From NCBI GenBank assembly GCA_004194705.1, contig SADC01001205.1, positions 1-64,000 of the forward strand: a stretch of DNA of 64,000 bases, written 5' to 3'. The stretch comes from Ditylenchus dipsaci (Eukaryota; Nematoda; Chromadorea; Rhabditida; Anguinidae). Position numbers and translations under genes: made by a program. Under the pieces are notes generated by a model. It saw only the letters and a list, made by a program, of their open reading frames with translations. It had not been told where the DNA came from and ran no database searches. Numbering within the stretch: position 1 is the stretch's first letter; the number at the start of each line of letters is the position of its first letter. Positions 44,986-57,103 of the stretch are shown piece by piece.

Positions 44986-45115
44986 AACACGATGTATAGC
45001 TTCTTGCATAAAATGACAAATTTGCATTTAAAAATAATTCTCGTTTGAATATGGCTGGTCCCCGCCTTTTGCGAATTTGAAATTGCCCGTGTAACGCGCT
45101 GGTATGCCCCTTTAA

Positions 45116-45579
45116 GGCCAGAAAACACGTTTTAGTAAAAAAAACTATTCTCATAAATGTCTTTACGGCCCCTCAAAACATGTTATCTATCGTTTTCAGG
45201 GCTTAAAATGGCCTTTAAAGTGTTTTGAGCCGATCATTGGGCAAGGCACACAGGGTGTAGTCCGGCCGTAGTCCGGGCCAATTCAAAAATCTGTCGATTC
45301 CACTGCGCCCAAAATCGATGGTCTTTAAAGCAAAGTTATTATTTTTCAGACCTCTGCTTCTGAATCTTTTTATACAGCTTTTTATAGTACTGTTTGGCTT
45401 TTGTTTTTTCGATTACAAAGACGCTATGGTTACAAAGACGCTAAGGGCTAGCTAAGCTGTTCACCTTTTTTTAATCAAAACTTTTGCCTGTCTATAATTT
45501 ATAGAGATTGGATTGTATGCCACAGCCTGTCTTTCTTGTTATGGGAAACCTATTTATGTTTAACTTCGACTCAGAATTT
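45116..45579. other. Spacer at the 3' end of gene D
   Basis: No gene. Contains degraded GCGCAGTGG-family MITE sequence at about 45,290-45,330 and AT-rich sequence. Confidence 0.4.
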
Positions 45580-46189
45580 TCAGCTTTGCTTAGTTTGGTA
45601 TAGTCTGTACAAGCGACGGTTTAAGATGCACCAGCTAGATCCATGTCTTGGCTTGCAGTGCTGAACCCACAGATCTATCACTTTGTCAATCTGATCAGGC
45701 CGCAGCCAGTCCGAATTGTCCACAATGGGTCCAAGATCTTCTGAGTAGCCACAAATAGATGAGTTCATAGAGGCCATTTTTGGCAATGTTGTGATCTTCA
45801 CTTTGGTTTTGATCTAAAGAATCACGAATAAATATCCATCCATTTTCACATCAGCTAAGTAAAGCCTATATTTTTCTTGGAACGCATAGAATGATGTGTA
45901 GAAAATGCATTTCAGATTGTTTTTTTTTTGTTAAAAAGTTTGTCTTTTTTAAAGGACGGTGGGAGGTCCCACGGTCTTTGAACGCAGCGGCATTTCCGAA
46001 ATTCGAATTGCCCGGGGACACTTTTTTATTCCAAAAATATTTTTTATCATTCAAAATCAGTAGCTCATGTCCAGGATTATCTTTGAATTGGTATGAGTAA
46101 TTATGGTGTAGTGAAAGTAGGCTCAGCCGTCCGATCTGGCAATGACAAGCAACGTTGGGCTCGACTTGAGTAAAAGTCAAGGATTAATG

Positions 46190-46263
46190 GCCCCTTAATA
46201 GCTCAGCGGTAGAGTGGCGGATGCCGGTGAAACTTGTCGTAGGTTCGATTCCTACTCGGGGCA
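46190..46263 (+). tRNA. tRNA-like sequence or tRNA pseudogene
   Basis: GCCCCTT at the 5' end pairs with GGGGC at the 3' end for five pairs, then two mismatches. TAGCTCAGCGGTAGAGTGG is a good A box and D-arm; GTAGG-TTCGATT-CCTAC is a perfect T arm and B box. The anticodon arm does not form a regular 5-bp stem with a 7-base loop, so the anticodon cannot be read with confidence. It is flanked by inverted AAAGTCAAGGA / TCCTTGACTTTTG words, as if carried in a hairpin repeat. It lies in an intron of gene D. Confidence 0.5.
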
Positions 46264-46619
46264 TCACATTTTCCTTGACTTTTGCTGGTAGCACAGGTTT
46301 CGATTTCATCGATCTTATGAACTTCTGAGACGCTGATTTCATGTTTCCACCTGCGTGTCCCTGGAGTATGCAGCTCGTAAAAAAGCATGGCAGTTCATCA
46401 TCTGCATTATCAAAAGTTGTTGTGTCGGACCGGGTCGGTCCTGGGGAAAAAGGTTAAAGTGTAAGGAGGTTGTAATTTCTTGTAATCTCTATATCGTATT
46501 TGGCATGTGTGGGATCTGGATGTAATTTTTCTTGCGTTTTTTCAACAAACTCTCTAAAAATCTTTCCGTGCGCAAGATCTTAGCTATCTTTTAAAAAGAA
46601 GACTGCTTCGATATCGATT

Positions 46620-46753
46620 TAACTCGATTTAACGGCACCCAAAAATAGACCGATTTGGTCAGCATTGACTAAGCTTTAGTCAAAGTGAACCCTCGATTTA
46701 ACGGCACCCCGGACCGGTCCCTAGGGGTGCCGTTAAATCGAGGGTCGACTGTA
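46620..46753. mobile_element. CAGTCGA-family MITE fragment in gene D intron
   Basis: GATTTAACGGCACCCC and GGGGTGCCGTTAAATCGAGGG are inverted; the right end GGGTCGACTGTA matches family ends. The left end is degraded. Confidence 0.6.
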
Positions 46754-48270
46754 TCTTTAAATTGCTTGCCATAAGTTTTCCTTTGCTCACTCGGCTTTTC
46801 AACACAGGTTCTTGTAGAGGGATTCCAGTCATATTGCGATAGTCTTTCTCAGAGCTCATCGTTAAGTGAAACCAGTCACCCATGCAGGGAATTTTGTTCT
46901 CGCCAAACCTTAATTAAAATGAACAAATCATTTTTCCCTTGAAAAAAAAGGTTTTCAAGCATACTTTGAAATACTTCTGTTGATGCACGGGTTGGTCAGC
47001 TTGCTTTGAACAGCATAGAAAAGACAGTGGTGGAAGACACAAACGTCACGACTGCGTTTGCTTTGATGGTCTTATTCTACGAAGTGAATTTAATTTTTAA
47101 AGTTTTATAAAAGTATAAAAACTTATACTTTATCTGAGATGATTGAAGGTGAGTTTGATTCGGCGTTGCAAGCAGAATTATGGGCACTTTCTTTTGTATT
47201 TTTTACTTTTTGGCATGGCATTCCATTTGTGAGTGTTTTGGGAGTGACTGTAATCACCCCTCCTGGTGACAAACTGTAGCTCAAACTGAAATATATTGTA
47301 TGATTATAAAACTGCTGATGTGCTGGTTTTTCGTTAAAGCTTTTCAGTGAAATCAATATTTATATTGAATTTAAAGTTGGTTTTCTTAACACTAATTTAC
47401 GCTGGTGTAATATATCACAAACTATCACCTCCTCTCCCAATCGGTAGGATCGTATACCCTCTTTCCCAATTTTTTACTTAGGCCTAAGTCTGCAGGCAAG
47501 GTGACCAACTTGCCACTTTTATGTGGCATTTGCAACCTTTTTAAAAAATTAAAAGTGGTATTTTTGTAATCTTTTTGTCATCATTCAATCATTTGCTTAA
47601 AATTCCGCTTTCTGTAAAATTTTGCCATTTTTTTTGAAAATTTGAGTTGGTCACCCCACCCGTAAACTTAGCCTTGGGTTTAAGATCAGGGCTTTGCAAT
47701 TAGCAACAAAGGCCGTTGCATAACTTTTTTAAGTGGTGGTTTTAAGTGCTCTTTAAATTTTTTTATAGATGGTGGGTTATTATTATACGAGACTCACTTT
47801 TTAGGGGAGGAGGGTTTTGTAAGGCAGTAGCGTCGATAATTTTCTAATCTTAAATAATAAAAATAGCGAATGTTATAGAAAAATTTGTATTCAACTTGTA
47901 GGTTCTACATCGGACAGAAAAAAAGCTTTGTAAATATTAACAACATCAATTTATCTGCGTACAGGCTAGACTGCGCTGTACTTATTCCACTAGTACGCAT
48001 GGAGAAGATATTATTTGCACGGCTTACTTTATCATCTTTGGCCACTACTTCTAGTAATTCACTCTAAAAAAATATGAATAATGAAGATATTTTTGACAAT
48101 TTGCTTACTTTTGATTTCTTACCAGCTCTTTGTTGGTTTATAATTGGAGTGTGTGACGTGTTTTCAGTTTTCGGAGCACCCTAAAGACGAGGATCAGAAT
48201 ACTGTGGATGATTTATCTGTGTAAAAGTAGCTTGGAGGTAGGGGAGCGAGTCGGTCTATCGAAGTAGCAC

Positions 48271-50566
48271 ATGGAACGCAAAAGCGGCAAAACGACAAGA
48301 AAACGGCAAAATTCCCTTGGCGTTTCGTTTTTTCAAGAACGGCAAAAAAACGGCAAAATTTCTCGAGAGAAAATTTTGCCGTTTTTTTATTCATTTTGCT
48401 GTTTTTTGCCGTTTTCAAAGTTTCGACATCAAGCGCTTATGTTTGCTGGTTTTTAATGTCTCTGATCCATATTTTATCGAGAATTAACACTTTCAGACCT
48501 TCCATACACTAATCATCAACACAACCAGCAATATTCAAACGGTTAAATCGAAAAAGAATGCTAATAAAACAATTAATATTAACCTGGAGCATGGGATTTT
48601 CATTGTCTTCCTGTTCTCACGCATTTTAATTTATAATCACATAAACACATATTTATTTTTAAGCAAATTTCAATGCTCGATCAATGCTCCGATGATTCAA
48701 GTTGGACAGAAGCTTCAGCTGGGCCAGCAAGACTGCAAATGATATGAATCAGCTAGTAGGATGATGGTATGCTGGTGGGCTCTAACCTTCCTTCAGTTTT
48801 ACAGCTTTATACCTCAAGAACAACAGTAATTACTTGCGGTTCAGGTTCTCAAGTCAGGTAGATTTTTCTTTTGCGAACAATTTACAATGTAACTGCAAAC
48901 TGCCTGACAAAGTCACAAGCAAATGTAAACTCGAAATCATGACGTGGCCACACACGTACATTTTGAGAAACCTCTTGACTTTGTCGACTGTATGTGGTTA
49001 CAGTGTCACTTTCTATGTGCCTTCGTGCTCCACCCCAAGACAGTATGGCTAGGCCTAAGTAACATAACTGTCGGATCACGTTAACTTGTATACAAGAGGC
49101 TGCCTAGCGAAAGTGGTTATAAGCCACATACTATTTACCGTAATCACCTGCAGAATTTCATATTACTAATTTTCAGGTACAACGGGTCCTATTCAGGTAT
49201 CATGTTCTTATTATGAAAAATTCTCTTATGGTTTTTTGTGGATCAGCAATTCAGTTCATGAACGAACGTCCGCTCTTGTGTCTAAATTGTTCAGATCTTG
49301 CTATATGATACTCAGGTAGTCGCTATATTAGTCACTTTATGGGACACTAAAATCAAGACAGCCGAGTACTGTACTATAGAGGACTAGATTTCTGTGAACA
49401 AACGTCAGAGACCTGAACAATTTAGACACAGGAGCGGACGTTCGTTCATGACCTGAATTGCTGATCGATAAAAGACAGCAAAGGAAAATTTTATACACGA
49501 GAATAAGATACCTGAATGACCCATTGTACCTGAAAATTATTGATTTAGATTCAGCGGATGACCAAATGGTGAAATAGTATGCGGCTTATAACCACTTTCG
49601 CTAGGCAGCCTCTTGTATCAAGTTAACGCACTCCGACAGATACACACAGGCCTAGCCATACTGTCATGGTCATGGAGCACGAAGGCACATAGAAAGTGGC
49701 ACCTCGACCACATACATACCGACAAAGCACAGATTTTTCAACAGATCAAAATATACGTGTTAGACAATACCTTGAGTTTGGTGACTTTGTCAGGTGGTAT
49801 GCAGTCTCATTGCATGCTCAAAAAAGTAAAAATTGTTCTCAAAAGTATAATTTACCTGACGGAGAACCTGAAACACAACTAATTACTGTTGTTCTTGAGT
49901 TATAAAGCTGTAAAAGTAAATGAAGGTTAGAGCTCACCAGCATTCGCTTGTCCAACTATTCATGTCCTTTGCAGTCTTGCTGGCCCAGCTGAAGCTTGCA
50001 TCCAACTTGAATCATTGGAATTTGCTTAAAAATAAATATGTGTGTATGTGATTATAAATTAAAATGCGTGAGAACAGGAAGACAATGAAAATCCCATGCT
50101 CCAGGTTAATATTAATTGTTTTATTAGCATTCTTTTTCGATTTAACCGTTTGAATATTACTGGTTGTGTTGATGATTAGTGTATGGAAGGTCTGAAAGTG
50201 TTAATTCTCGATAAAATATGGATCAGAGACATTAAAAATAGGGTTGCTGAAAAAGATATATGTCCGGACATTTATGGACATATGTCCGGACATTTATGGA
50301 TATATGTCCTGCAAAATTCATAAATGTCCGGACATATGTCCATAAATGTCCGGACATATATCTTTTTCAGCAACCCTAATTAAAAACCAGCAAAACATAA
50401 GCGCTTGATGTCGAAACTTTGAAAACGGCAAAAAACAGCAAAATGAATAAAAAAACGGCAAAATTTTCTCTCGAGAAATTTTGCCGTTTTTTTGCCGTTC
50501 TCAAAATTAATTCTTTTTTAAAAATTTTTGCCGTTTTCTTGTCGTTTTGCCGCTTTTGCGTTCCAT
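48271..50566. mobile_element. 2.3-kb foldback element with 10-bp target duplication
   Basis: The left end ATGGAACGCAAAAGCGGC is the exact inverse complement of the right end. The direct repeat GAAGTAGCAC flanks it (48,261-48,270 and 50,567-50,576). Arms of about 1.1 kb pair almost to the centre near 49,375: for example GATCCATATTTTATCGAGAA (48,465) against its complement at about 50,205-50,225, and the GAACGAACGTCCGCTC pair at 49,260 and 49,435. No transposase or long frame exists. Very long inverted repeats with a 9-11-bp duplication fit a foldback or MULE-like nonautonomous element. It sits in intron 9 of gene D. Confidence 0.85.
50239..50378. mobile_element. 140-bp hAT MITE nested in the foldback arm
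   Basis: Ends TAGGGTTGCTGAAAAAGATA and its complement, interior of ATGTCCGGACAT palindromes. An 8-base duplication ATTAAAAA lies at 50,231-50,238 and 50,379-50,386. The opposite foldback arm (about 48,450-48,465) preserves the uninterrupted site GACATTAAAAACCAGC in inverse orientation, proving insertion after the arms formed. Confidence 0.9.
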
Positions 50567-50609
50567 GAAGTAGCACCAATTTTTTTGGCGTAAAGTCATA
50601 CAACTCTCC

Positions 50610-51010
50610 CGGCAACCAAACACCCAAAAAGTTCGTTCCCGCCTAGGGTCCGACACTTTTTTTACCTCAACTTTTGAGGTTTCTTTTCCGAACCGGATTT
50701 GTCAGTCTAGTCGGAAATATTGCAAGGATTTTGATTATGCAGATCGTTTTTGCATAAGACTACAATATTGGTGTTTTGAAGCGGAACTTTTCCTATCTAA
50801 AACAGGTGTACGTCATAGGGAGAGTTCCGCTTCAAAACACCAATATTATCGTCTTTTTGCAAAAACTATCGGCAAAATCAGAATCTTTGCGATATTCTCC
50901 ACTAGACTGACAAATCAGGTTCGGAAAAAAACACCAAAAATCAAGGTGAAAAAAGTGTTGAACCCTAGGCGGGAACGAACTTTTGGGGTGTACGTTGCCG
51001 GGAAAGTCGA
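50610..51010. mobile_element. CAGTCGA-family MITE in gene D intron 9
   Basis: Inverted arms GTTCGTTCCCGCCTAGGGTC (about 50,631) and CCCTAGGCGGGAACGAACTT (about 50,964), with TGAAGCGGAAC / GTTCCGCTTCA near the centre. The right end is GTCGACTGTA. Confidence 0.7.
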
Positions 51011-53235
51011 CTGTACAAAGTTGGAAGGTTTTGTTAACGAGTTTTAAAAAAACCTTAGAAATATCTTTCAAGTCTTCAGTCTTTTGTTGCCTAGCATTAA
51101 GGCCGCAGCTAGGCCGCAAATCAGACTGTCTTTGAGGTTTGGATTTCTCAGAGAAAATACGCCAGTGAGCTCCATTGATTTCAGCTGTGGACAGCACCCA
51201 TACATCGATTGTTTTTCCTAGTTGATATTTTTTCAAAATTTTTGCATTGTCGATGATGGGGCCAAGATGGTCAGAGTGTCCACACAGTTCATTCCCCTCA
51301 ACAAAGTCATCAAGAACCTTCATTCGAGTGTGTAGCTGCAACAAGTTGCTTTTTATTTGTTTGAATTTTGCTTAAATCTACTTTAATAAGTTCCTTGCTG
51401 ATTGGTACTGTCTTCAGCACTGGCTCATTTACTTTTCTTACAATCTCGCAGGTTGGAAGACTTATTCGAAACCAATCACCCACATAAGGTTCTACTTCAA
51501 ACCTGTAAATATAAACAATAAAAAATTCGAAGCACCGTATATATTCCAACAAAGCCCTATAGGCTTTTCTGCGATTTTTTCAATAAATTGATAATTTTGA
51601 CACTCAGATTCTAAAAATTATTCTGTTAATTGGGTTTTCTAGCTCTTGAACTGCACTACAACATAGTGCTTAAATCTATCCAGTTTTATCTTCTGATCAA
51701 TTCAAATTTTAAAAGCTTTTATTGATTTTTTTACTATTTGCTCATTTTATATGTCTATGTTTGTCAGTTCTTTAAACACTCTGACTCCTAAGCGTGACTT
51801 TTGGGACTCCTGACTCAGAATTTCACGCTGGACACGATGGTGTTTCGGTTTTTAAAAGCTTCGACAAAACGATTGAAAAATACATATACATTTATTCATT
51901 AAAATGTAAAATAAATAAAAAGTTATTACTATTTTTCGTAATTTCGTGCCTATACAATAAATAAAAAACTTCAAGTTTTCAAAGGACTCTAGCCGAACTT
52001 TTCTGCCGAAGATTTTTTAGACCATTAGTACCATCGTGTTCAGCGTGTAATTCTGAGTCAGAAGTTAATAAAAAATTTAGGTGTAATAAAACTAATGTTG
52101 ATAGCTCATTTGAAACCCCATATCACGGGCTTGCTAACAGTATATATTTTGCCTAGGTGCGCGTTTAAGTTTTTTTTGAAGAAGGCTTCTGAAAAAGCTG
52201 ACAATTAATGACCAACTAATGACCAACCCAATATATTCTTCTGGTACTGTACTTGTTGAGAAATAAACCCCCTCCCACCCAAACATCAAAAAATATTTGC
52301 CTTGGCCCCCCTGACGTTTTTGTAAAAATTAAGGCTTAGATTTAGCAAGAACAGTGCCATTCTTCTTACCTTGATTTAGCCATTGTAAATTTTTTAGCAG
52401 GTAAATCAGTTCTCAAAGCAAACAAGACGATATTATTAGATCTTAAAAGCACAACGACGGCGTCAGTCTCAGAGGTTTTATTCTAAAGATAAAAATAATT
52501 TTCGGGTGCATAAAATCTTTCAACACATACATCATTCGAAACCACTTGGCTTGTTTGTCGGTGATTCTGTTTTGGCACGACCACTTTAGTCGTCTCAGCA
52601 TCTTTTTTCAATGGTCCACTTTTGTTTTCATTGACAGGCTGTGAGCCAAGACTCAGAGACGAGTACAAATTTAAGTCATCTTCATCTTCAGACAGCTCTT
52701 CTTTTCCTTGTATTGGTTGCGAAGGATTGGAAGGTCACCGGGAAGTGTGAATTTTTTGGCCTTTTTATCATAAACCACAGCTAATGGTTGGCTGTAGTCT
52801 AGTAAATCTTTGAAGCTCACAGAAATAAAGTTAAATGTAAGACCCCAGTCTGGCGCACAGACCACATTTCTTTGGTCGTTGTAATTCCAGTTGCTGATAG
52901 ACAACTAAATGCATTTGAATTACTTAGGATGTTAGGCTCTGAAAAATTATAAAACAAACTTTTATATCTGGTTTGGTGGACAACAGAGAAACACTGTGTG
53001 CGAGAGACGATGTTTTGAAAATGTTAAGTGCGGTCATACATCCAAATAAGTCTTCCCTGAAGAAAATTCAATTTGATTCTTTTTTGGGTGTTTATACTGT
53101 TTACGAGGACACCCCTATTTCCTTTTTTTTGCTTTTTGGCACTATAAAATAGGCTTAAAGCATTTTATACAGGTCATCCGGATAAAGGAAAAGAACCGAC
53201 ACCCCTATTCGACTTGAAGCCTTCTTCTCCCCACC

Positions 53236-53388
53236 AATGTTTTCAAAAAGTAGTATGAAAATGACAGAATGAGAATTCACAAAATGAGAATGAGAATCTA
53301 GTCAAAATTTGACTAGATTGTCGTTCTCATTTTGTGAATTCTCATTCTGACATTTTCATACTCATTTTGAAAACGCTGCTCCCCACTG
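53236..53388. mobile_element. Palindromic MITE in gene D intron
   Basis: The arm ATGAAAATGACAGAATGAGA..ATTCACAAAATGAGAA pairs with its complement through GACTAGATT..TTCTCATTTTGTGAAT to TTTTCATACTC. Almost perfect hairpin. Confidence 0.75.
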
Positions 53389-54555
53389 GAGTGTATTTAG
53401 GCTTAGGCAAGTGCTGGAGCGTGAGAACATACAGTCGTCGCTCGATTTAAACGACACCCCAAAAAGTTCATTCCCGCACAGGTGCCGACACCTTTTTCAG
53501 CACGATTTGCACAGCTGACAGGCACATAACTTTTCGTTGAAAAGCGCATCAAATTCCGCATCTAATTTACACTTTAACAAAAAAGCAGTTTGGAAGAAGG
53601 ATATAATAAAAATAAGAAAAAAATAAAATTTGAAAATAAATTCGTAAACATTGCCTGTCTTCAAGTGGTCATAACTTTTACAAAGAAACCATTTTTCAAA
53701 TTTTTATTACAGATTAGGGTTCCCGAGGGAGGAAGGGGCTTAAAAGGCAAAAAAAACTAAAAAAAGGCTAAAAAATCCTTACGGGCGGGGCTATAGCCCG
53801 GCTAGCCCGCTCGTCAGGTCCCTGGATACGCCTATGCGTACAGCATAAGTACATTTTTGCGGAAAAACTAACATAGGTATGAAGTGCACAAAAGATCCAA
53901 CATTAAAAGCAGTTTTGCTGGTGAGTTGGTAATCGCACACTCCATGCTTAGGGTTATAGATGCTGCCAGTGCCAGTCTCATTGTCTTTGCTTACAACTAC
54001 TCCACTAACAGATTGCATGCCATTTAGACTGTTGGCTTGTAGGAATGCATTCTAAAAATGTGAAAAAAATGACTTTCACTAACTTTTAATTATTTATGTA
54101 AAAAAATTATGTACGTATTGAGATTAGACCACAAAACATACTAATTCTGACTGCAAAATAGAAATTATCGGTTGCGACTGCACCACCCATTCTGCGTTAA
54201 TCTTAGCTATTTGGCGTCGAAAAGCTGTGTTAGTTGAATGCTTTTTGCTGAAAATTTTCAATTTTTTAATGACAAGGAGTTTAGACAACTAACTAAGTGA
54301 TCCAGGCCATATAAATATGGTCTTTTTCAAACATCATTTCTTTGTCAAAGCAACCTACACGGCCAAATCCAGGTGCAAAGCATAATTCTTCAGACAAGAA
54401 GACAACAGGAACTCTGACCTACAAATTTTAATATAAAAAAAGATTGAAATCACTAAGAGCTGAGTGAAGCTCAAGACGTTTTTAGTTTAAATCAAACATT
54501 AGGCGTGTTTCTCTGCAAAATGGGGAGTCGCCTACTGATACCGTATATTTCCTAT

Positions 54556-55623
54556 TGTAAGGACTCGCCCGAACGTTAACAACCAGCTTTTGTCCTAACC
54601 AGATTTAGTGTTCATAGAGAACACAATATAGGGACAATTAACCAGTATTATATTTGAATTCAAACTAGCTTTGGTCTTAACCAGAATTAACTGCACCAGG
54701 AGCAGTCTTGACAAAACTGTATCATATATTTATTTCTGGTTTAGTTGATGTCAAGCTGCTCGAGTTTCCACTCCTCTAAGAAGGTTAGTAGTATTTTTAG
54801 TCATGGCTCTAGTGTAACCAGTCATAGTCATGGCGCAAGCCAGATTTCATACCAGGCTCAAACGAGCAAAATACAGGAAGCTATTCAGCTATTGCTCTCT
54901 AGTGGCATTAATCCTGACCAGATTTCAAAGCTCATGAGTAAGGCCAAGCCGACTCGTAAGCGACCAGGGTTATCACTTGAATTGGTCGATGACCTTGACG
55001 ATCCAGATTTCTCCACTAGTATTAAATTCGGCGTAAAAGCTCATACCAGTCTTTCTGCCCCTGGTGATCATACTAGGGGTCTAACCAGTTCCAAGGCTCT
55101 CCGCTCCATGACGTCCATCGCCTCAAGCTCGCGCTCCCGCTGTGCCGGTGAAACAAGCAAGTCTCTCTGGGTGGTGCCTGCCGTGGTCAAGCCAGCTAAG
55201 GAAATCAGCGACCAGTCTTCTGCCTTCCAGCAAGTTCTCCCAGTGTCTATTCAGCCAGTGGTCCAATGCTCTTCGGTGCTTGATGGGGATGTCCAATCGC
55301 GTATCTCTGTCCGTGCTGATGACCAGAATGCCGCTCCTGTCTGGCTCCAGTGGATGAATGACCAGTCTTCCTCTCTCTCTCCAGCCTCAGTCAAGCCAGT
55401 GGTCCTTGGATCTTCAGTTCTTGGTGGTCATGTCCAATCGCGTATCTCCACCCGTCCTGCTGACAAGTTCCGCTTCAATGCTGTGGTTGCTAAAGAAGAG
55501 GAAGTGTCTCCAGAATCTCTTTCGTCAGAATCCATTGTACCAGTCTTGTCTTTGTATTGTGGTAACCAGACTGTGGTCGCTGGTTCCTCCGGCTTGCCAT
55601 GGTGCACCAATAAAATACCCAGT
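54556..55623 (+). repeat. 5' long direct terminal repeat
   Basis: 1,068 bases starting TGTAAGG, containing the start of the 330-codon frame. Identical to the 3' copy except for a TA (about 54,723), one G in GGGG (about 55,288), one C (about 55,470) and a few substitutions. Confidence 0.8.
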
Positions 55624-55740
55624 CGAGACATGTCCTTTGTTCTTACTGGTAGCACCATGGATGAGTACGGAAGGGCCAGGAGACAATTTACCCAGTATTT
55701 GATCAACCAGATCGCAAGAAGGAACCAGATATTGCTATAA
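54748..55740 (+). CDS. Ser-rich protein starting in the terminal repeat
   Basis: 330 residues from ATG 54,748. Family not recognised. The N-terminus is Ser/His-rich (SSCSSFHSSKKVSSIFSHGS), followed by IQEAIQLLLSSGINPDQISK, which looks helical, and an acidic patch (LVDDLDDPDF). A segment of roughly 40 residues is repeated (QPVVQCSSVLDGDVQSRIS and KPVVLGSSVLGGHVQSRIS). The frame begins in the 5' terminal repeat and runs 117 bases past its end. The 3' repeat copy has a one-base deletion that truncates the frame at 62,098. Codon content is shaped by ACCAG words. It could be the N-terminal part of Gag or an accessory protein. Confidence 0.55.
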   Translation: MSSCSSFHSSKKVSSIFSHGSSVTSHSHGASQISYQAQTSKIQEAIQLLLSSGINPDQISKLMSKAKPTRKRPGLSLELVDDLDDPDFSTSIKFGVKAHTSLSAPGDHTRGLTSSKALRSMTSIASSSRSRCAGETSKSLWVVPAVVKPAKEISDQSSAFQQVLPVSIQPVVQCSSVLDGDVQSRISVRADDQNAAPVWLQWMNDQSSSLSPASVKPVVLGSSVLGGHVQSRISTRPADKFRFNAVVAKEEEVSPESLSSESIVPVLSLYCGNQTVVAGSSGLPWCTNKIPSRDMSFVLTGSTMDEYGRARRQFTQYLINQIARRNQILL

Positions 55741-57103
55741 ATCTTCCGATTGATAACCAGAATTCTCTAAATACCCAGCTTTTTAAACTAAACCAGGTCT
55801 TTGCTCCTCGTTTGCAAACCAGTTCCGCCGGGTCGGTCACTGTACAAAAGGACCCGGATAAGCGAATTGTTTCTGAGATTAAGAGTGAAGATGAAACCAG
55901 CATTATTTCTGCAAGAACCAGTGTTGAGTTTGGTAACCAGGAGGGATATGTGACTCCTTTACGGACTCCAGATCCCTCATCTAATTATTCTCTTTTCTCT
56001 AACGGCTCTGCGAATCTAACTTTGTCTTTCAGGAGGGGAACTTCGTGGCACGCTTGACACTCAAGACCCGCTACTTTTTGGAAAACGGGGCTCTAGTGGT
56101 TCCAGCCGGTGTTCTTTCGCTCTCGAGGCTCCGCGCAAATCTAGCTTTGAGGGTCAAACCAGTGCGAACGAATCAAGCAGAATTGGAACCAGCTTTACTT
56201 TAGAGGATGATTTCATCATCAAATCTAAAGACCAGAATAAGAAAAAGGTGACCAGCATTAAGAAATCTGAGCCGGGTTTATTCCTGACTAAAGATATTGA
56301 CCAGACTGTAAGGGGATAACCAGATTGGGCGACGGTTATATGGTAAATTAACTGTGCTCGAAACCAGAATGACCAGGGATATGGCTAAGATAACCAGAGA
56401 TTTAGGTGAGATAACCAGAAAGTTGGACATTCAAGCATCTCTGCTCGTTCAGCAAAACCAGTATATGAGCAATACTCAAAAACAAGTAACAGTCTTTCCA
56501 CCAGTGTGAATATTCAGTCTGGGGTGATCGAGGACTTCGAGGAGCGAATAGTCGATTGCCATCAGTACACTGATATTCAGCTGGCTAACCAGAATTTAGG
56601 CAAATTGCGATCGGATCTTGAGCTGACCAGAATTCACGTCAACAAGCATTCGGAGTTCTTGATGGCTCAGCAACAAGAAGTGATTTGGGTCAAGAATGCT
56701 GTCCAGGATTACATCAAGCGACCAGTCTTCCGTCAGCATGTCAAGGAACCTGATGGACCTCTAACCAGCTTTGCAGTGGTATCCAGCTTTGAAGAAACCG
56801 CGAAAGAGGTTAGTACACCAGATTTAATTACGTTCTCTGTAGATGTACTCAAGCCAGTATTGTGGATGAAAGTCAGCTTGATCCACATGACCAGTCGTTG
56901 TTGGGTAACCAGATTTTGAAAGAACCGGATAAGGTTACTGACCAGATACATTCTCCATCTGATGACTTGGATAAGGTCAGAGAATGGTTGAATGACACCA
57001 GTAATCTAAACCAGATTCAAGCTGAAAGGAGTCAGCAAACCAGCTCTTTAATGTCGAGAGGGACGGTTACCAGAATTTTGAGCAGGATTATGAAGGCCTG
57101 TAT
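55741..57103 (+). other. Element interior with shifting short frames
   Basis: Plus-strand frames 55,812-56,057, 56,506-56,919 and 56,862-57,107 are protein-like in patches (for example VIEDFEERIVDCHQY and LGKLRSDLELTRIHVNKHSE, coiled-coil-like) but change frame repeatedly. They are probably one coding region broken by indels, or a spliced region whose introns were not resolved. Confidence 0.4.

Larger units (their letters stand above)
40617..45115. repeat. Inverted flanks enclosing a 4.5-kb block of nested elements
   Basis: GAAGGGGCATACCAGCGCGTTACACGG.. at 40,617-40,725 is repeated inverted at 45,003-45,115, about 110 bases with few differences, through CCAGCCATATTCAAACGAGA. The block encloses a palindromic foldback element and the segmental duplicate of the window's left end. 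It may be one composite element, or an AAAGGGGCAT-end element split by later insertions. Confidence 0.6.

Noticed and set aside
48834..49905. Short open frames in the foldback arms (several of 60-90 codons)
   Set aside because: They mirror each other between arms without conserved reading frame and have no protein features.
55142..55706. Overlapping alternate frames within the 330-codon frame
   Set aside because: They are shadows created by Ser-rich codons and ACCAG words; the 54,748 frame has the ATG and the internal protein repeat.
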